From Burkholderiales bacterium Ga0074133 (GTDB lineage Bacteria; Pseudomonadota; Gammaproteobacteria; Burkholderiales; Burkholderiaceae_C), in assembly GCA_001464865.1 (NCBI GenBank), contig LNEG01000134.1, positions 1-53,532 on the forward strand: DNA of 53,532 nucleotides, read 5' to 3'. The notes beneath the pieces are model-generated. The model was not told the DNA's origin, made no database searches, and saw only the letters and a list, made by a program, of their open reading frames with translations. Each line of letters opens with the position of its first letter. Positions within the stretch are counted from its first letter, which is position 1. The position numbers and the translations under genes are program-made. This document shows, piece after piece, positions 36,274 to 45,770 of the stretch.

Positions 36274-37524
36274 ATGACCACTGCAGCAAGCTCTTTCTCT
36301 GCCCCCCTGAATGCATGGCTCGTCGACGGTGTGCGCACGCCCATGGTCGATTACTGCGGCCCGCTGGGCCATGTGTCGCCCACCGACCTGGGCATCAAGG
36401 TTGCGCGCGCCGTGCTGGCGCGCAGCGGTGTACCCGCTGCCGATGTGGGTTCGGTCATCACCGGCTCCATGGCGCAGGCCGATTTCGACGCGTTTGTGCT
36501 GCCGCGCCATATTGGCCTGTACGCGGGCGTTCCGTTGGACGTGCCCGCCATCCTGGTGCAGCGCATCTGCGGCACGGGCTTTGAGCTGTTCCGCCAGGCC
36601 GCCGACCAGATTGCGCTGGGCTACACCGAGGTCGCGCTGGTGGTGGGTGCCGAGTCCATGACGCGCAACCCGATTGCCGCCTACACACACCGCACCGGCT
36701 TCAAGCTCGGTGCGCCGGTGGAGTTCAAGGACTTCCTGATGGAAGCGCTGATCGACACCGCAGGCCCGGTGACGATGATCGAAACCGCCGAGAACCTGGC
36801 CAGGAAATACGGCATCACGCGCGCCGATGTGGATGCCTATGCCGCACGGTCGTTCGACCGTGCGCTCAAGGCACAGGAAGACGGTTTTCTGGCGGGCGAG
36901 ATCGTGCCTGTGGTCACCGAAAAGTTCGAACTGGAAGGCTACGCCACCCGCGGCATCACGCTGCCGCGCAAGGTCACGCAGCTCGACCGCGACACGCACC
37001 CGCGCCCTTCGCCGGTCGAAGCCCTGGCGGCGCTGCGCACCGTGTACCACGGTGGCGTTCAGACGGCGGGCAACAGCTCGGCACTGGTCGATGGCGCCGT
37101 GGGCGCTGTGGTGGCCAGCGATGGCTATGTGCAGCAGCGCGGCCTGAAACCCCTGGCGCGCCTGCGCGGCGTGGCGGCGGTGGGCGTGGCGCCGGAGTAC
37201 ATGGGCATCGGCCCGGCCCCGGCCATTCGCGCGCTGCTGGCGCGCACCGGCCTCACGCTGGAAGACATCGGCCTGTTCGAGATCAACGAGGCCCAGGGCG
37301 CGCAGACCCTGGCCGTGTGCCGCGAGCTGGGGCTGGACATGGACAAGCTCAACGTGAACGGCGGCGCCATTGCCCTGGGCCACCCGCTGGCCGCCACCGG
37401 CGTGCGCCTGACGGTCACCCTGGCGCGCGAACTGCGCCGCCGTGGCCTGCGCTATGGCATCGCGAGCGCCTGCGTGGGCGGCGGGCAGGGCATTGCGCTG
37501 CTCATTGAAAACACCGACGCGTAA
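36274..37524 (+). CDS. Acetyl-CoA C-acyltransferase (thiolase)
   Basis: A classical thiolase of 416 residues. Cys99 is in QRICGTGFEL, NEAQGAQ starts at 338 (in place of NEAF), His370 is in GGAIALGHPLAATG, and Cys400 is in SACVGGGQG. It would cleave the 3-oxoacyl-CoA made by the SDR dehydrogenase, releasing acetyl-CoA and an aryl- or acyl-CoA shortened by two carbons. Only two bases separate it from the stop of the preceding thiolase gene, and the CoA-transferase gene follows after 35 bp, so the three are one unit. The family is certain; the substrate is inferred. Confidence 0.92.
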   Translation: MTTAASSFSAPLNAWLVDGVRTPMVDYCGPLGHVSPTDLGIKVARAVLARSGVPAADVGSVITGSMAQADFDAFVLPRHIGLYAGVPLDVPAILVQRICGTGFELFRQAADQIALGYTEVALVVGAESMTRNPIAAYTHRTGFKLGAPVEFKDFLMEALIDTAGPVTMIETAENLARKYGITRADVDAYAARSFDRALKAQEDGFLAGEIVPVVTEKFELEGYATRGITLPRKVTQLDRDTHPRPSPVEALAALRTVYHGGVQTAGNSSALVDGAVGAVVASDGYVQQRGLKPLARLRGVAAVGVAPEYMGIGPAPAIRALLARTGLTLEDIGLFEINEAQGAQTLAVCRELGLDMDKLNVNGGAIALGHPLAATGVRLTVTLARELRRRGLRYGIASACVGGGQGIALLIENTDA

Positions 37525-37559
37525 CCCAGTCTCCCTTCTTCTTGTACGAGCACAGCACC

Positions 37560-39137
37560 ATGAAAATCATCACCGCAGCCCAGGCCGGGGCACTGATTCC
37601 CGACAACGCCACCATTTTCCTGGGCGGCCTGGCCGTCTCCAGCCTGCCCGAGGAAGTGCTCAAGGGCATCGAGAAAAACTTCCTCGACCACGGCAGTCCG
37701 AAGAACGTGACCACCTGGGCCTGCGGCGCCATTGGCAATAGCAAGGACGCGGGCATGGTGCACTTTGCCCACCCAGGCATGATCAAGCGCACGGTGGCGG
37801 GCCACTTCGGTCAGACCGGTGCCGAGATGATGAAGATGGTGTTTGACGGCGAGGTGGAGGCCTACAACTTCCCGCAGGGCAGCCTGTCGCACCTCACGCG
37901 CCACATTGCCAGCCGCAGCCCCGGGCTGCTGACCAAGGTGGGCCTGGGCACGTTTGTAGACCCGCGCATCGAAGGCGGCAAGCTCAACAGCAAGTCCACC
38001 GAAGACCTGGTCAAGCTCGTCGAATTCAACGGCGAGGAATGGCTTTTCTACCCCGCGCCCAAGGTCGATGTCGCCATCATCCGTGGCACGCTGGCCGATG
38101 AAAACGGCAACCTCACGCTCGACAAGGAAGGCGTGCTGCTGGAGCAGATCAACATCGCCCACGCGGCCAAGGCTTGCGGCGGCATCGTGATTGCGCAGGT
38201 GGAGCGCATCGTCAAGGCGGGCAGCCTGCACCCCAAGTCGGTCAAGGTGCCCGGCGTGTCGGTGGACTACGTGGTGGTGAGCCAGCCCGAGAACCACATG
38301 CAGACCATTGCCACGCAGTTCAACCCCGCGCTGTGCGGCGATGTGCGCGTGCCGGTGAATTCGCTCGAACCCATGCCGCTGGACGAGCGCAAGGTGATCG
38401 CCCGTCGCACCGCGCTCGAGCTGCAACCCGGCGCCATCACCAACTTAGGGATAGGCATTCCGGCCGGCGTGCCTTCGGTGGCGGCGGAAGAGGGCGTGTC
38501 CGACCAGTTCATCCTGAGCGTGGAAAGCGGCATCACCGGCGGTATCCCGGCGCAACTGGGCGACTTTGGCACGGCCTACAACGCCGACGCGATCATCGAG
38601 CAGTCGCTGCAGTTCGACTTCTACGACGGCGGTGGCCTGGACGCGAGCTTCCTGGGGCTGGCACAGGCCGACAACCAGGGCAACGTGAACGTGAGCAAGT
38701 TCAACGGGCGCCCTGTGGGCTGCGGCGGGTTCGTGAACATCACGCGTTCCACCAAAAAGCTCGTGTTCTGTGGCACGTTCACCGCCGGGGGCCTGGAGGT
38801 GAAGGTAGCGGACGGCCAGCTGACCATCGTCAAGGAAGGCCGCTCGCGCAAGTTCATCGAGAAGGTCGAGCAGATCACCTTCAACGGGCTGGATGCTGCA
38901 AAGCGCGAGCAGAACGTGCTCTTTGTGACCGAACGCGCCGTGTTCCACCTGACGACCGAGGGGCTGGAGCTGATCGAGATTGCGCCCGGCATTGATCTGG
39001 AGCGCGACGTGCTGGCGCACATGGGCTTCAGGCCGATCATGCGCAATGTGAAGACCATGGACCCGGGCCTGTTCCGTGCCCAGTGGGGCGGCCTGGCGCA
39101 GGCCATGGCGGCCAAACCGGCCCACGGGGCGGCCTGA
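37560..39137 (+). CDS. Acyl-CoA:acetate/3-ketoacid CoA-transferase (single-chain, YdiF/PCT type)
   Basis: A 525-residue family I CoA-transferase with both halves on one chain. The N-terminal half has IFLGGLAVSSLPEEV and a VTTWACGAIG segment. The C-terminal half carries the catalytic glutamate Glu322 in LSVESGITGG, followed by GFVNITRSTKKLVFCGTFTAGGLEV. The covalent Glu-CoA intermediate is known for the family. In this operon it could recycle CoA from the aromatic acyl-CoA product to acetate or another acid, or activate the incoming acid. ATG 37560 is chosen over a TTG at 37542. Only 78 bp separate its stop from the convergent MarR gene. Confidence 0.92.
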   Translation: MKIITAAQAGALIPDNATIFLGGLAVSSLPEEVLKGIEKNFLDHGSPKNVTTWACGAIGNSKDAGMVHFAHPGMIKRTVAGHFGQTGAEMMKMVFDGEVEAYNFPQGSLSHLTRHIASRSPGLLTKVGLGTFVDPRIEGGKLNSKSTEDLVKLVEFNGEEWLFYPAPKVDVAIIRGTLADENGNLTLDKEGVLLEQINIAHAAKACGGIVIAQVERIVKAGSLHPKSVKVPGVSVDYVVVSQPENHMQTIATQFNPALCGDVRVPVNSLEPMPLDERKVIARRTALELQPGAITNLGIGIPAGVPSVAAEEGVSDQFILSVESGITGGIPAQLGDFGTAYNADAIIEQSLQFDFYDGGGLDASFLGLAQADNQGNVNVSKFNGRPVGCGGFVNITRSTKKLVFCGTFTAGGLEVKVADGQLTIVKEGRSRKFIEKVEQITFNGLDAAKREQNVLFVTERAVFHLTTEGLELIEIAPGIDLERDVLAHMGFRPIMRNVKTMDPGLFRAQWGGLAQAMAAKPAHGAA

Positions 39138-39215
39138 CGGGCGGTCAGGCCTGAAAGGCCTGGAAGCCTTGGCGGGGGTGGCCCGATGGCCGCCACGCCT
39201 GCTGGCGAGCGGAGC

Positions 39216-39722
39216 CTACGACGCGCTCTGGGTATGGACCTTCTGCAGCAGGCGGATCAGTGTCTTGCGCTCGGCCGTCGTGAGGCCTGCTGTGGCATCC
39301 ACCTCCAGCTGCGCGGCTGTCTGCTCGGCCTGCGCGGTCAACTCCACCCCCGCAGCCGTGAGGTGCAGGCCCATCGCGCGGCCGTCGCTGGGGTGTGGGC
39401 GGCGTTCGATCAAGCCACGCCGCTCCAGCGCAGCAATCAGGCCCACCAGATTGGGCGGCAGCACGCTGAGCGTGGCGCACAGCTGGCGTGAGGTGACGCC
39501 AGGGTTGTGTGCCACCAGCGACAGGACCGAGAAATCCACCACCTTCAGGCGGTACACCGCCATGCGCTCCATGAACACTTCGATCACGGCCAGCGATGCG
39601 CGCCGTGCGTTGTAGCCCACCAGCGTGCGCAGAAAGCCGGTATCCACCGATTCGGGCGCGGGCGCCGGGTTGGCAGGCGCGATGGAGGCTGTGGTCTTTT
39701 TGGTGGGTCGAACGCTGGACAT
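39216..39722 (-). CDS. MarR-family transcriptional regulator
   Basis: A 168-residue winged-helix regulator. After an Ala/Pro-rich N-terminus, the MarR core shows VVDFSVLSLVAHNPGVTSRQLCATLSVLPPNLVGLIAALERRGLIERRPHPSDGR in outline, that is helix, recognition helix and wing with the conserved DGR at about 117-119. MarR regulators of hydroxycinnamate pathways (HcaR, CouR, FerC types) sense the CoA thioester and repress the divergent catabolic promoters. By position at the end of the plus-strand unit, this protein is the best candidate to bind the two repeated sites at 34921 and 35001. Direct evidence is lacking. Confidence 0.9.
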   Translation of the reverse strand: MSSVRPTKKTTASIAPANPAPAPESVDTGFLRTLVGYNARRASLAVIEVFMERMAVYRLKVVDFSVLSLVAHNPGVTSRQLCATLSVLPPNLVGLIAALERRGLIERRPHPSDGRAMGLHLTAAGVELTAQAEQTAAQLEVDATAGLTTAERKTLIRLLQKVHTQSAS

Positions 39723-39777
39723 GGGGCGATTGTGGCGCGGCGTGGAGCAGGTTGCCGGCAGTTTGCGAGGGATTCTG

Positions 39778-39838
39778 ATTCAAATCAGCCGCTAGCCCTT
39801 ATTTTGTAATTGCTTGTAGCTATGTAAATAGTAGCAAA
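39778..39838 (-). repeat. AT-rich dispersed intergenic repeat, copy 4 (inverted)
   Basis: On the minus strand it reads TTTGCTACTATTTACATAGC, then AAGCAATTACAAAATAAGGG, GCTAGCGGC and TGATTTGAATC. This is the same order of parts as at 29970-30038, in the opposite orientation. It lies upstream of the MarR gene and downstream of comM. Confidence 0.65.
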
Positions 39839-39895
39839 TGATGCCTGGGCGGTGCCCCTGCGCACAGCAACGGTGCACGGGGTGCCTTGCGCGCA

Positions 39896-41440
39896 TCAGG
39901 CGGGGCTGCGCAGCACGCGGCGGTATTGCACGGCCTCGGCCACATGGCCCACCTCAGTGGCGGGCGCTCCGGCCAGGTCGGCAATGGTGCGCGCCACCTT
40001 CAGTGCGCGGTGTGTGCTGCGCGCCGACCAGCCCAGTCGGGCGGCGGCGGTATTGAGGAACTTGGCGGCGGCGTCCTGCAGGTGCAGATGGCTGTCGATC
40101 TCCTGGCCCTGCAGCGCCTGGTTGGTCTTGCCCTGCCTGGCCATCGCCACGGCCCGTGCGCGTGCCACCCGGTCGCGGATCGCCTCGGTGGCTTCGCCTG
40201 CGGGGGCCTGCACCAGCTGCTCGGCGGGCAGGGCTGGCACCTCCACATGCAGGTCAATGCGGTCCAGCAGCGGCCCGCTGAGCTTGGCCTGGTAGCGGTT
40301 GACCTGGTCAGGCGTGCAGCGGCAGGCGCGCAGCGGCGAGCCCAGGAAACCGCAGGGGCACGGATTCATCGCGGCGATCAGCTGAAAGCGCGCCGGGTAA
40401 TCAGCGCGCTGTGCCGCCCGGGCGATGGTGATGTGACCGGTCTCCAGCGGCTCGCGCAGCGCTTCGAGCGCAGCGCGCGGGAATTCAGGCAGTTCGTCCA
40501 GAAACAGAACGCCGTTGTGTGCCTGCGAGATCTCGCCCGGCCGGGGCGGCGAGCCACCGCCCACCAGGGCCACGGCACTGGCAGTGTGGTGCGGCGAGCC
40601 TGTGGGGCGCAGCCCCCAGGCGCCCGGGTCGAACCGACCCGCCAGGCTGGCAATGGCCGCGCTTTCCAGGGCCTCCTGCACCGTCATGGCAGGCAGCAGG
40701 CCCGCAAAGCGGTGGGCCAGCATCGACTTGCCTGAGCCGGGCGGGCCCGCCATCAGCACGCTGTGGCCGCCGGCAGCGGCGATCTCCAGAGCCCGCTTGG
40801 CAGACGCCTGGCCCTTGACGTCTGCCATGTCGGGGCCACTGTGGTGCGCCGCCATGGGCGTTGAGCGCAGCGGGGTCCAGCCGTCGTTGGGCACGTCCGC
40901 GTCGCCACCCTGCGAGCTGCCGGGCGGCAAAAACGCCCGCACCACGTCCAGCAGGTGCGTGGCGCGCACCACCCGGGCATCAGGCACCAGCGCCGCCTCT
41001 TCGGCACTGCCCGGGGGCAGGACCAGGCACGATGTCACCTGCTGCGTCTGCAGCGCCAGGCTGGTGGCCAGCGCGCCGCGCACGGGCCGCAGCTCGCCCG
41101 ACAGCGACAGCTCGCCCGCAAATTCAAACCCCGCCAGGCGTGTGGCGTCCACCTGGCCGCTGGCCGCCAGGATGCCCAGGGCAATCGGAAGGTCGAACCG
41201 GCCCGAGTCTTTTGGAAGATCGGCGGGCGCCAGGTTCACGGTGATCCGCTTGTTGTGCGGAAACTCCAGCCCCGCGTTCTGCAGGGCTGATCGCACGCGC
41301 TCGCGCGCCTCCTTCACTTCCACCTCGGCCAGACCCACCAGCGTGAAGCTGGGCAGGCCGTTGGCCAGGTGCACCTCCACGGTGACGGCTGGGGCCTGCA
41401 GCCCCAGAAGGGCGCGGCTTTGCACCAATGCAAGACTCAT
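39896..41440 (-). CDS. comM: ComM-type YifB-family AAA+ ATPase (Mg-chelatase-like)
   Basis: A 514-residue hexameric helicase; ComM promotes branch migration of integrating DNA in natural transformation and is widespread also in non-competent bacteria. Starting at ATG 41440, an N-terminal Lon-like fold (PSFTLVGLAEVEVKEARERV) occupies about 1-180. Walker A GPPGSGKS is at 232-239, Walker B GVLFLDELPEF follows, and NPCPCGF with a trailing cysteine pair (RACRC) is the zinc-like insert of the family. The C-terminal Mg-chelatase domain is complete. A further upstream frame to 41560 has no family similarity. It is divergent from the TorF porin gene. Confidence 0.93.
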   Translation of the reverse strand: MSLALVQSRALLGLQAPAVTVEVHLANGLPSFTLVGLAEVEVKEARERVRSALQNAGLEFPHNKRITVNLAPADLPKDSGRFDLPIALGILAASGQVDATRLAGFEFAGELSLSGELRPVRGALATSLALQTQQVTSCLVLPPGSAEEAALVPDARVVRATHLLDVVRAFLPPGSSQGGDADVPNDGWTPLRSTPMAAHHSGPDMADVKGQASAKRALEIAAAGGHSVLMAGPPGSGKSMLAHRFAGLLPAMTVQEALESAAIASLAGRFDPGAWGLRPTGSPHHTASAVALVGGGSPPRPGEISQAHNGVLFLDELPEFPRAALEALREPLETGHITIARAAQRADYPARFQLIAAMNPCPCGFLGSPLRACRCTPDQVNRYQAKLSGPLLDRIDLHVEVPALPAEQLVQAPAGEATEAIRDRVARARAVAMARQGKTNQALQGQEIDSHLHLQDAAAKFLNTAAARLGWSARSTHRALKVARTIADLAGAPATEVGHVAEAVQYRRVLRSPA

Positions 41441-41576
41441 GAAAAGGTTTCTCCCCAGTTGGGTGCGCGAAGCGCCTGTTCTTGTGTGGCGGGCCGTGCG
41501 ATGCACCAAGCTCAACAATGTAAGCGCGACCTGCGCCAACGCAACACAACCGTACCGCACAGCAAGCCCCTTGGTG

Positions 41577-41592
41577 TGGCACGGTCTGTGCT
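41577..41592 (+). promoter_or_regulatory. Sigma-54 (RpoN) -24/-12 promoter of the torF-glnK-amtB unit
   Basis: TGGCACGGTCTGTGCT matches the sigma-54 consensus: the GG of -24 (41578-41579) and the GC of -12 (41590-41591) are separated by exactly ten bases. It lies 41 bp before the porin ATG. Nitrogen-regulated glnK-amtB genes are classic NtrC/RpoN targets. A convincing NtrC site was not found upstream. Confidence 0.85.
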
Positions 41593-41632
41593 TGGAAGGG
41601 TTTGTCCCTACTTAGTCCCACCGGAGAAACCC

Positions 41633-42728
<1,096 letters not shown>

Positions 42729-42759
42729 GGGCCGCCGCATCAGACACAAGAGAAACGCC

Positions 42760-44313
42760 ATGAAAAAACTGTTTGCTTCCCTCATCCTGGGGCTTGGTCT
42801 GCTGACGACGGGCAACCTCGCGCTGGCCCAGGCCCCTGCCACTGCCGAAGCGGCGGTCACTGCACCCGCTGCGGCCGCTCCTGCCGCCGACGCAGCAGCG
42901 CCAGCCCCCGCGGCGGCTGCCGCCACGGCAGCACCTGCTGCAGCGGCACCTGCTGCTGCCGCAGAGGCTCCCGCTCCTGTCCCCAACAAGGGCGACACCG
43001 CCTGGATGATGACGTCCACGCTCCTGGTCATCCTGATGGTGCTGCCCGGCCTGGCGCTGTTCTACGGCGGCCTGGTGCGCAGCAAGAACATGCTGTCCGT
43101 GCTGATGCAGGTGATGGTCACGTTCTCCATGATCGTGGTGCTGTGGTTCATCTACGGCTACAGCCTGGCCTTCACCGAGGGCAGTGCCTTCATCGGCGGG
43201 TTTGACCGGCTGTTCATGAAGGGCATCTGGGACAACACCGCGGGCACGTTTGCCAATGCGGCCACGTTCAGCAAGGGTGTCGTGATTCCGGAAGTGGTGT
43301 TCGCCGCCTTCCAGGCCACGTTCGCCGGCATCACCTGCGCACTGATCGTCGGTGCGTTCGCAGAGCGCATCAAGTTCAGCGCCGTGATGATGTTCATGGT
43401 GCTCTGGTTCACCTTCAGCTACCTTCCCATCGCTCACATGGTGTGGTTCTGGCTGGGTCCTGACGCCTACACGTCCAAGGAAGTGGTTGACGCCATGACC
43501 AGCAAGGCCGGCCAGATCTGGCAGTGGGGCGCGCTGGACTTCGCGGGCGGTACCGTCGTGCACATCAACGCCGCTGTGGCTGGCCTGGTCGGCGCCTTCA
43601 TGGTGGGCAAGCGCATTGGTTACGGCCGCGAAGCCATGGCTCCGCACAGCCTGACGCTGACGATGGTCGGTGCCTCGCTGCTGTGGGTGGGCTGGTTCGG
43701 CTTCAACGCCGGCTCTGCCCTGGAAGCCAACGGTTTCGCCGCTCTGGCCTTCATCAACACGCTGGTGGCCACGGCCGCTGCCGTGCTGGCCTGGTGCATC
43801 GGTGAAGCGCTGATGCGCGGCAAGGCTTCGATGCTGGGTGCAGCGTCTGGCGCCGTGGCTGGCCTGGTGGCCGTCACGCCTGCTGCCGGCAACGTCGGCA
43901 TCGGCGGCGCGCTGGTGATCGGTCTGGTGGCCAGCTTTGCCTGCCTGTGGGGTGTCAACGGCCTCAAGAAGATGCTGGGTGCCGACGACTCGCTCGACGT
44001 GTTCGGCGTGCACGGTATCGGTGGCATCGTGGGTGCCCTGCTGACCGGCGTGTTCAATTCGCCGTCCCTGGGCGGCCCCGGCTATGTGGCCGACTGGGTG
44101 ACGGTGACGATGGTCACTGCTGCCGACTACTCCATCGCTGCCCAGGTGTGGACGCAGGCCAAGGCTGTGCTGCTCACCATCGTCTGGTCTGGCGTCGTGT
44201 CCTTCGTGGCGTACAAGATCGTGGACCTCACCATCGGTCTGCGGGTCACGGAAGAAGACGAACGCGAAGGCCTGGATATCACTTCGCACGGCGAGACAGC
44301 GTACAGCCGCTGA
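42760..44313 (+). CDS. amtB: Ammonium transporter AmtB
   Basis: A 517-residue channel for ammonium/ammonia. It has a cleavable signal peptide (about 1-23, ending LALAQA) and an unusual Ala/Pro-rich linker of about 55 residues (24-77) before the first core helix. Eleven spans with DTAWMMTSTLLVILMVLPGLALFYGGLVR as first hallmark follow, and then the conserved His-bearing GGTVVHINAAVAGLVGA and DVFGVHGIGGIVGALLTG pore segments. The C-terminal tail (VTEEDEREGLDITSHGETAYSR) is the GlnK-interacting region. The signal peptide of AmtB proteins is known; the length of the Ala/Pro stretch is the odd point. Confidence 0.96.
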   Translation: MKKLFASLILGLGLLTTGNLALAQAPATAEAAVTAPAAAAPAADAAAPAPAAAAATAAPAAAAPAAAAEAPAPVPNKGDTAWMMTSTLLVILMVLPGLALFYGGLVRSKNMLSVLMQVMVTFSMIVVLWFIYGYSLAFTEGSAFIGGFDRLFMKGIWDNTAGTFANAATFSKGVVIPEVVFAAFQATFAGITCALIVGAFAERIKFSAVMMFMVLWFTFSYLPIAHMVWFWLGPDAYTSKEVVDAMTSKAGQIWQWGALDFAGGTVVHINAAVAGLVGAFMVGKRIGYGREAMAPHSLTLTMVGASLLWVGWFGFNAGSALEANGFAALAFINTLVATAAAVLAWCIGEALMRGKASMLGAASGAVAGLVAVTPAAGNVGIGGALVIGLVASFACLWGVNGLKKMLGADDSLDVFGVHGIGGIVGALLTGVFNSPSLGGPGYVADWVTVTMVTAADYSIAAQVWTQAKAVLLTIVWSGVVSFVAYKIVDLTIGLRVTEEDEREGLDITSHGETAYSR

Positions 44314-44328
44314 CCGCCTGCCCCGACG

Positions 44329-44424
44329 CGCTGCGGTGTCTGGTGGCACCGCAGCGTGGCAACAAGAACAAAGCGAGTTACTTTCTGGTGATGAGCCCGC
44401 CGCACTGGCGGGCTCTTTTTTTTT
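44329..44424 (+). terminator. Double terminator structure after amtB
   Basis: A first 10-bp hairpin (CGCTGCGGTG 44329-44338, CACCGCAGCG 44347-44356, loop 8) lacks a T tract. A second (AGCCCGCC 44394-44401, GGCGGGCT 44407-44414, loop 5) is followed by C and nine T, a canonical rho-independent terminator. From 44425 to 44642 no gene is seen. Confidence 0.93.
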
Positions 44425-44642
44425 GCGGCGGGGCTGCCACCAGGGGCTCCCGTCCGACTGCCGGCGCACGCTGCCGCCCTAGCGGCCGTGGCCTGGGCGG
44501 TGCCGAGCGCTGCCGGGTAGTCGGGCGCGAACACGGCCAGGCCGCCCAAAGCCCCCGCCGCGCGCATTTGCACGCCTTTCGTTCAAAAAATTCACGGAAG
44601 ACCGTGCCCCGGCCGCAGGCACCAGCCGCTACGATTGGCCGC

Positions 44643-45761
44643 ATGGACCTCGCCCTTGCCCAGATCACCGACCGCGTGCGCGCCGCAGCCGCCGACCACA
44701 CTCCCTTGCGGATACGCGGTGGAGGCACGAAGGACTTTCATGGCCGGTCACTGGAGGGCGAAGTCCTCGACACCCGGCTCTTCCAGGGCATCGTGAGCTA
44801 CGAGCCCAGCGAACTGGTGGTGACGGCCCGCGCCGGCACCCCGCTGGCCGAGCTGGAGGCGACGCTGGCGGCCCAGGGCCAGTACCTGCCGTTCGAGCCC
44901 CCGCATTTCCAGCGGGCCGGGGCGGATGGCGCCACGGTGGGCGGCATGGTGGCCGCAGGCCTGTCGGGCCCGGCCCGCGCCAGTGTGGGTGCCGTGCGCG
45001 ATTTCATCCTGGGCACCACCGTGCTCAACGGCCGGGCCGAGCTGCTGGTGTTTGGCGGCCAGGTGATGAAAAACGTGGCGGGCTACGACATCTCGCGCCT
45101 GATGGCGGGCTCGTGGGGCACCCTCGGTCTGCTGGCCGAGGTGAGCCTGAAGGTGCTGCCCGTGGCCCCCGGCGAAGCCACGCTGCGTTTTGAATGCAAC
45201 CAGGCCGACGCGCTGCGCAAGCTGCATGCCTGGGGCGGCCAGCCGCTGCCGCTCAATGCCAGCTGCTGGGTGCAGGACGCGGGGGTGGGCACGCTGTATG
45301 TGCGCCTTCGCGGCGCCATGGCCGCAGTGCAGGCAGCGTGCAAATCGATGGGCGGCGAGCGCATGGACAACGCCGCAGTGGCCCCCGACTGGACCGCCTG
45401 CCGCGATCAGACCCTGCCCTGGTTTGCTGCGCGTCCGGCCACCCACGGCCTGTGGCGCCTGTCGGTGCCTGCCACCGCCCCGGTTCTTTCCTTGCCTGCT
45501 GCGGCGCAGCCCCTGGTGGAGTGGCACGGTGCGCTGCGCTGGGTGCAGGCGCCGCTGTCGGCTGGCGACGCGCTGCGCGATGCGGCGCGAGCTGTCGGTG
45601 GGAGTGCTATGTTGTTTGTAGCGCCCAGGGATGATGAAGCGGCGGCCACAGGCCAGTTTGACCTTGAATCGAAGGCGCTCGAGCAGATCCATGCCCGCAT
45701 CAAGCAGAGCTTTGACCCTGCGGGCGTCTTCAACCCCGGGCGGCTGTCGCCCCACTGGTAG
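44643..45761 (+). CDS. glcE: Glycolate oxidase FAD-binding subunit GlcE
   Basis: A 372-residue subunit of glycolate oxidase GlcDEF, which oxidises glycolate to glyoxylate. The FAD-binding-4 fold is visible: PLRIRGGGTKDFHG near the start, ELVVTARAGTPLAELEATL, then ATVGGMVAAGLSGPARASVGAVRDFILG and GGQVMKNVAGYDISRLMAGSWGTLG. It ends with SFDPAGVFNPGRLSP, as all GlcE proteins do. The partner GlcD is not upstream (amtB is) and does not appear in the window. glcF follows after one intervening gene. Confidence 0.94.
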   Translation: MDLALAQITDRVRAAAADHTPLRIRGGGTKDFHGRSLEGEVLDTRLFQGIVSYEPSELVVTARAGTPLAELEATLAAQGQYLPFEPPHFQRAGADGATVGGMVAAGLSGPARASVGAVRDFILGTTVLNGRAELLVFGGQVMKNVAGYDISRLMAGSWGTLGLLAEVSLKVLPVAPGEATLRFECNQADALRKLHAWGGQPLPLNASCWVQDAGVGTLYVRLRGAMAAVQAACKSMGGERMDNAAVAPDWTACRDQTLPWFAARPATHGLWRLSVPATAPVLSLPAAAQPLVEWHGALRWVQAPLSAGDALRDAARAVGGSAMLFVAPRDDEAAATGQFDLESKALEQIHARIKQSFDPAGVFNPGRLSPHW

Positions 45762-45770
45762 GCCCCACCC

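Noticed and set aside
41496-41506. Possible NtrC site GTGCGATGCAC upstream of the sigma-54 promoter
   Set aside because: NtrC sites have GCAC and GTGC in the opposite order with a longer spacer; this palindrome does not fit.
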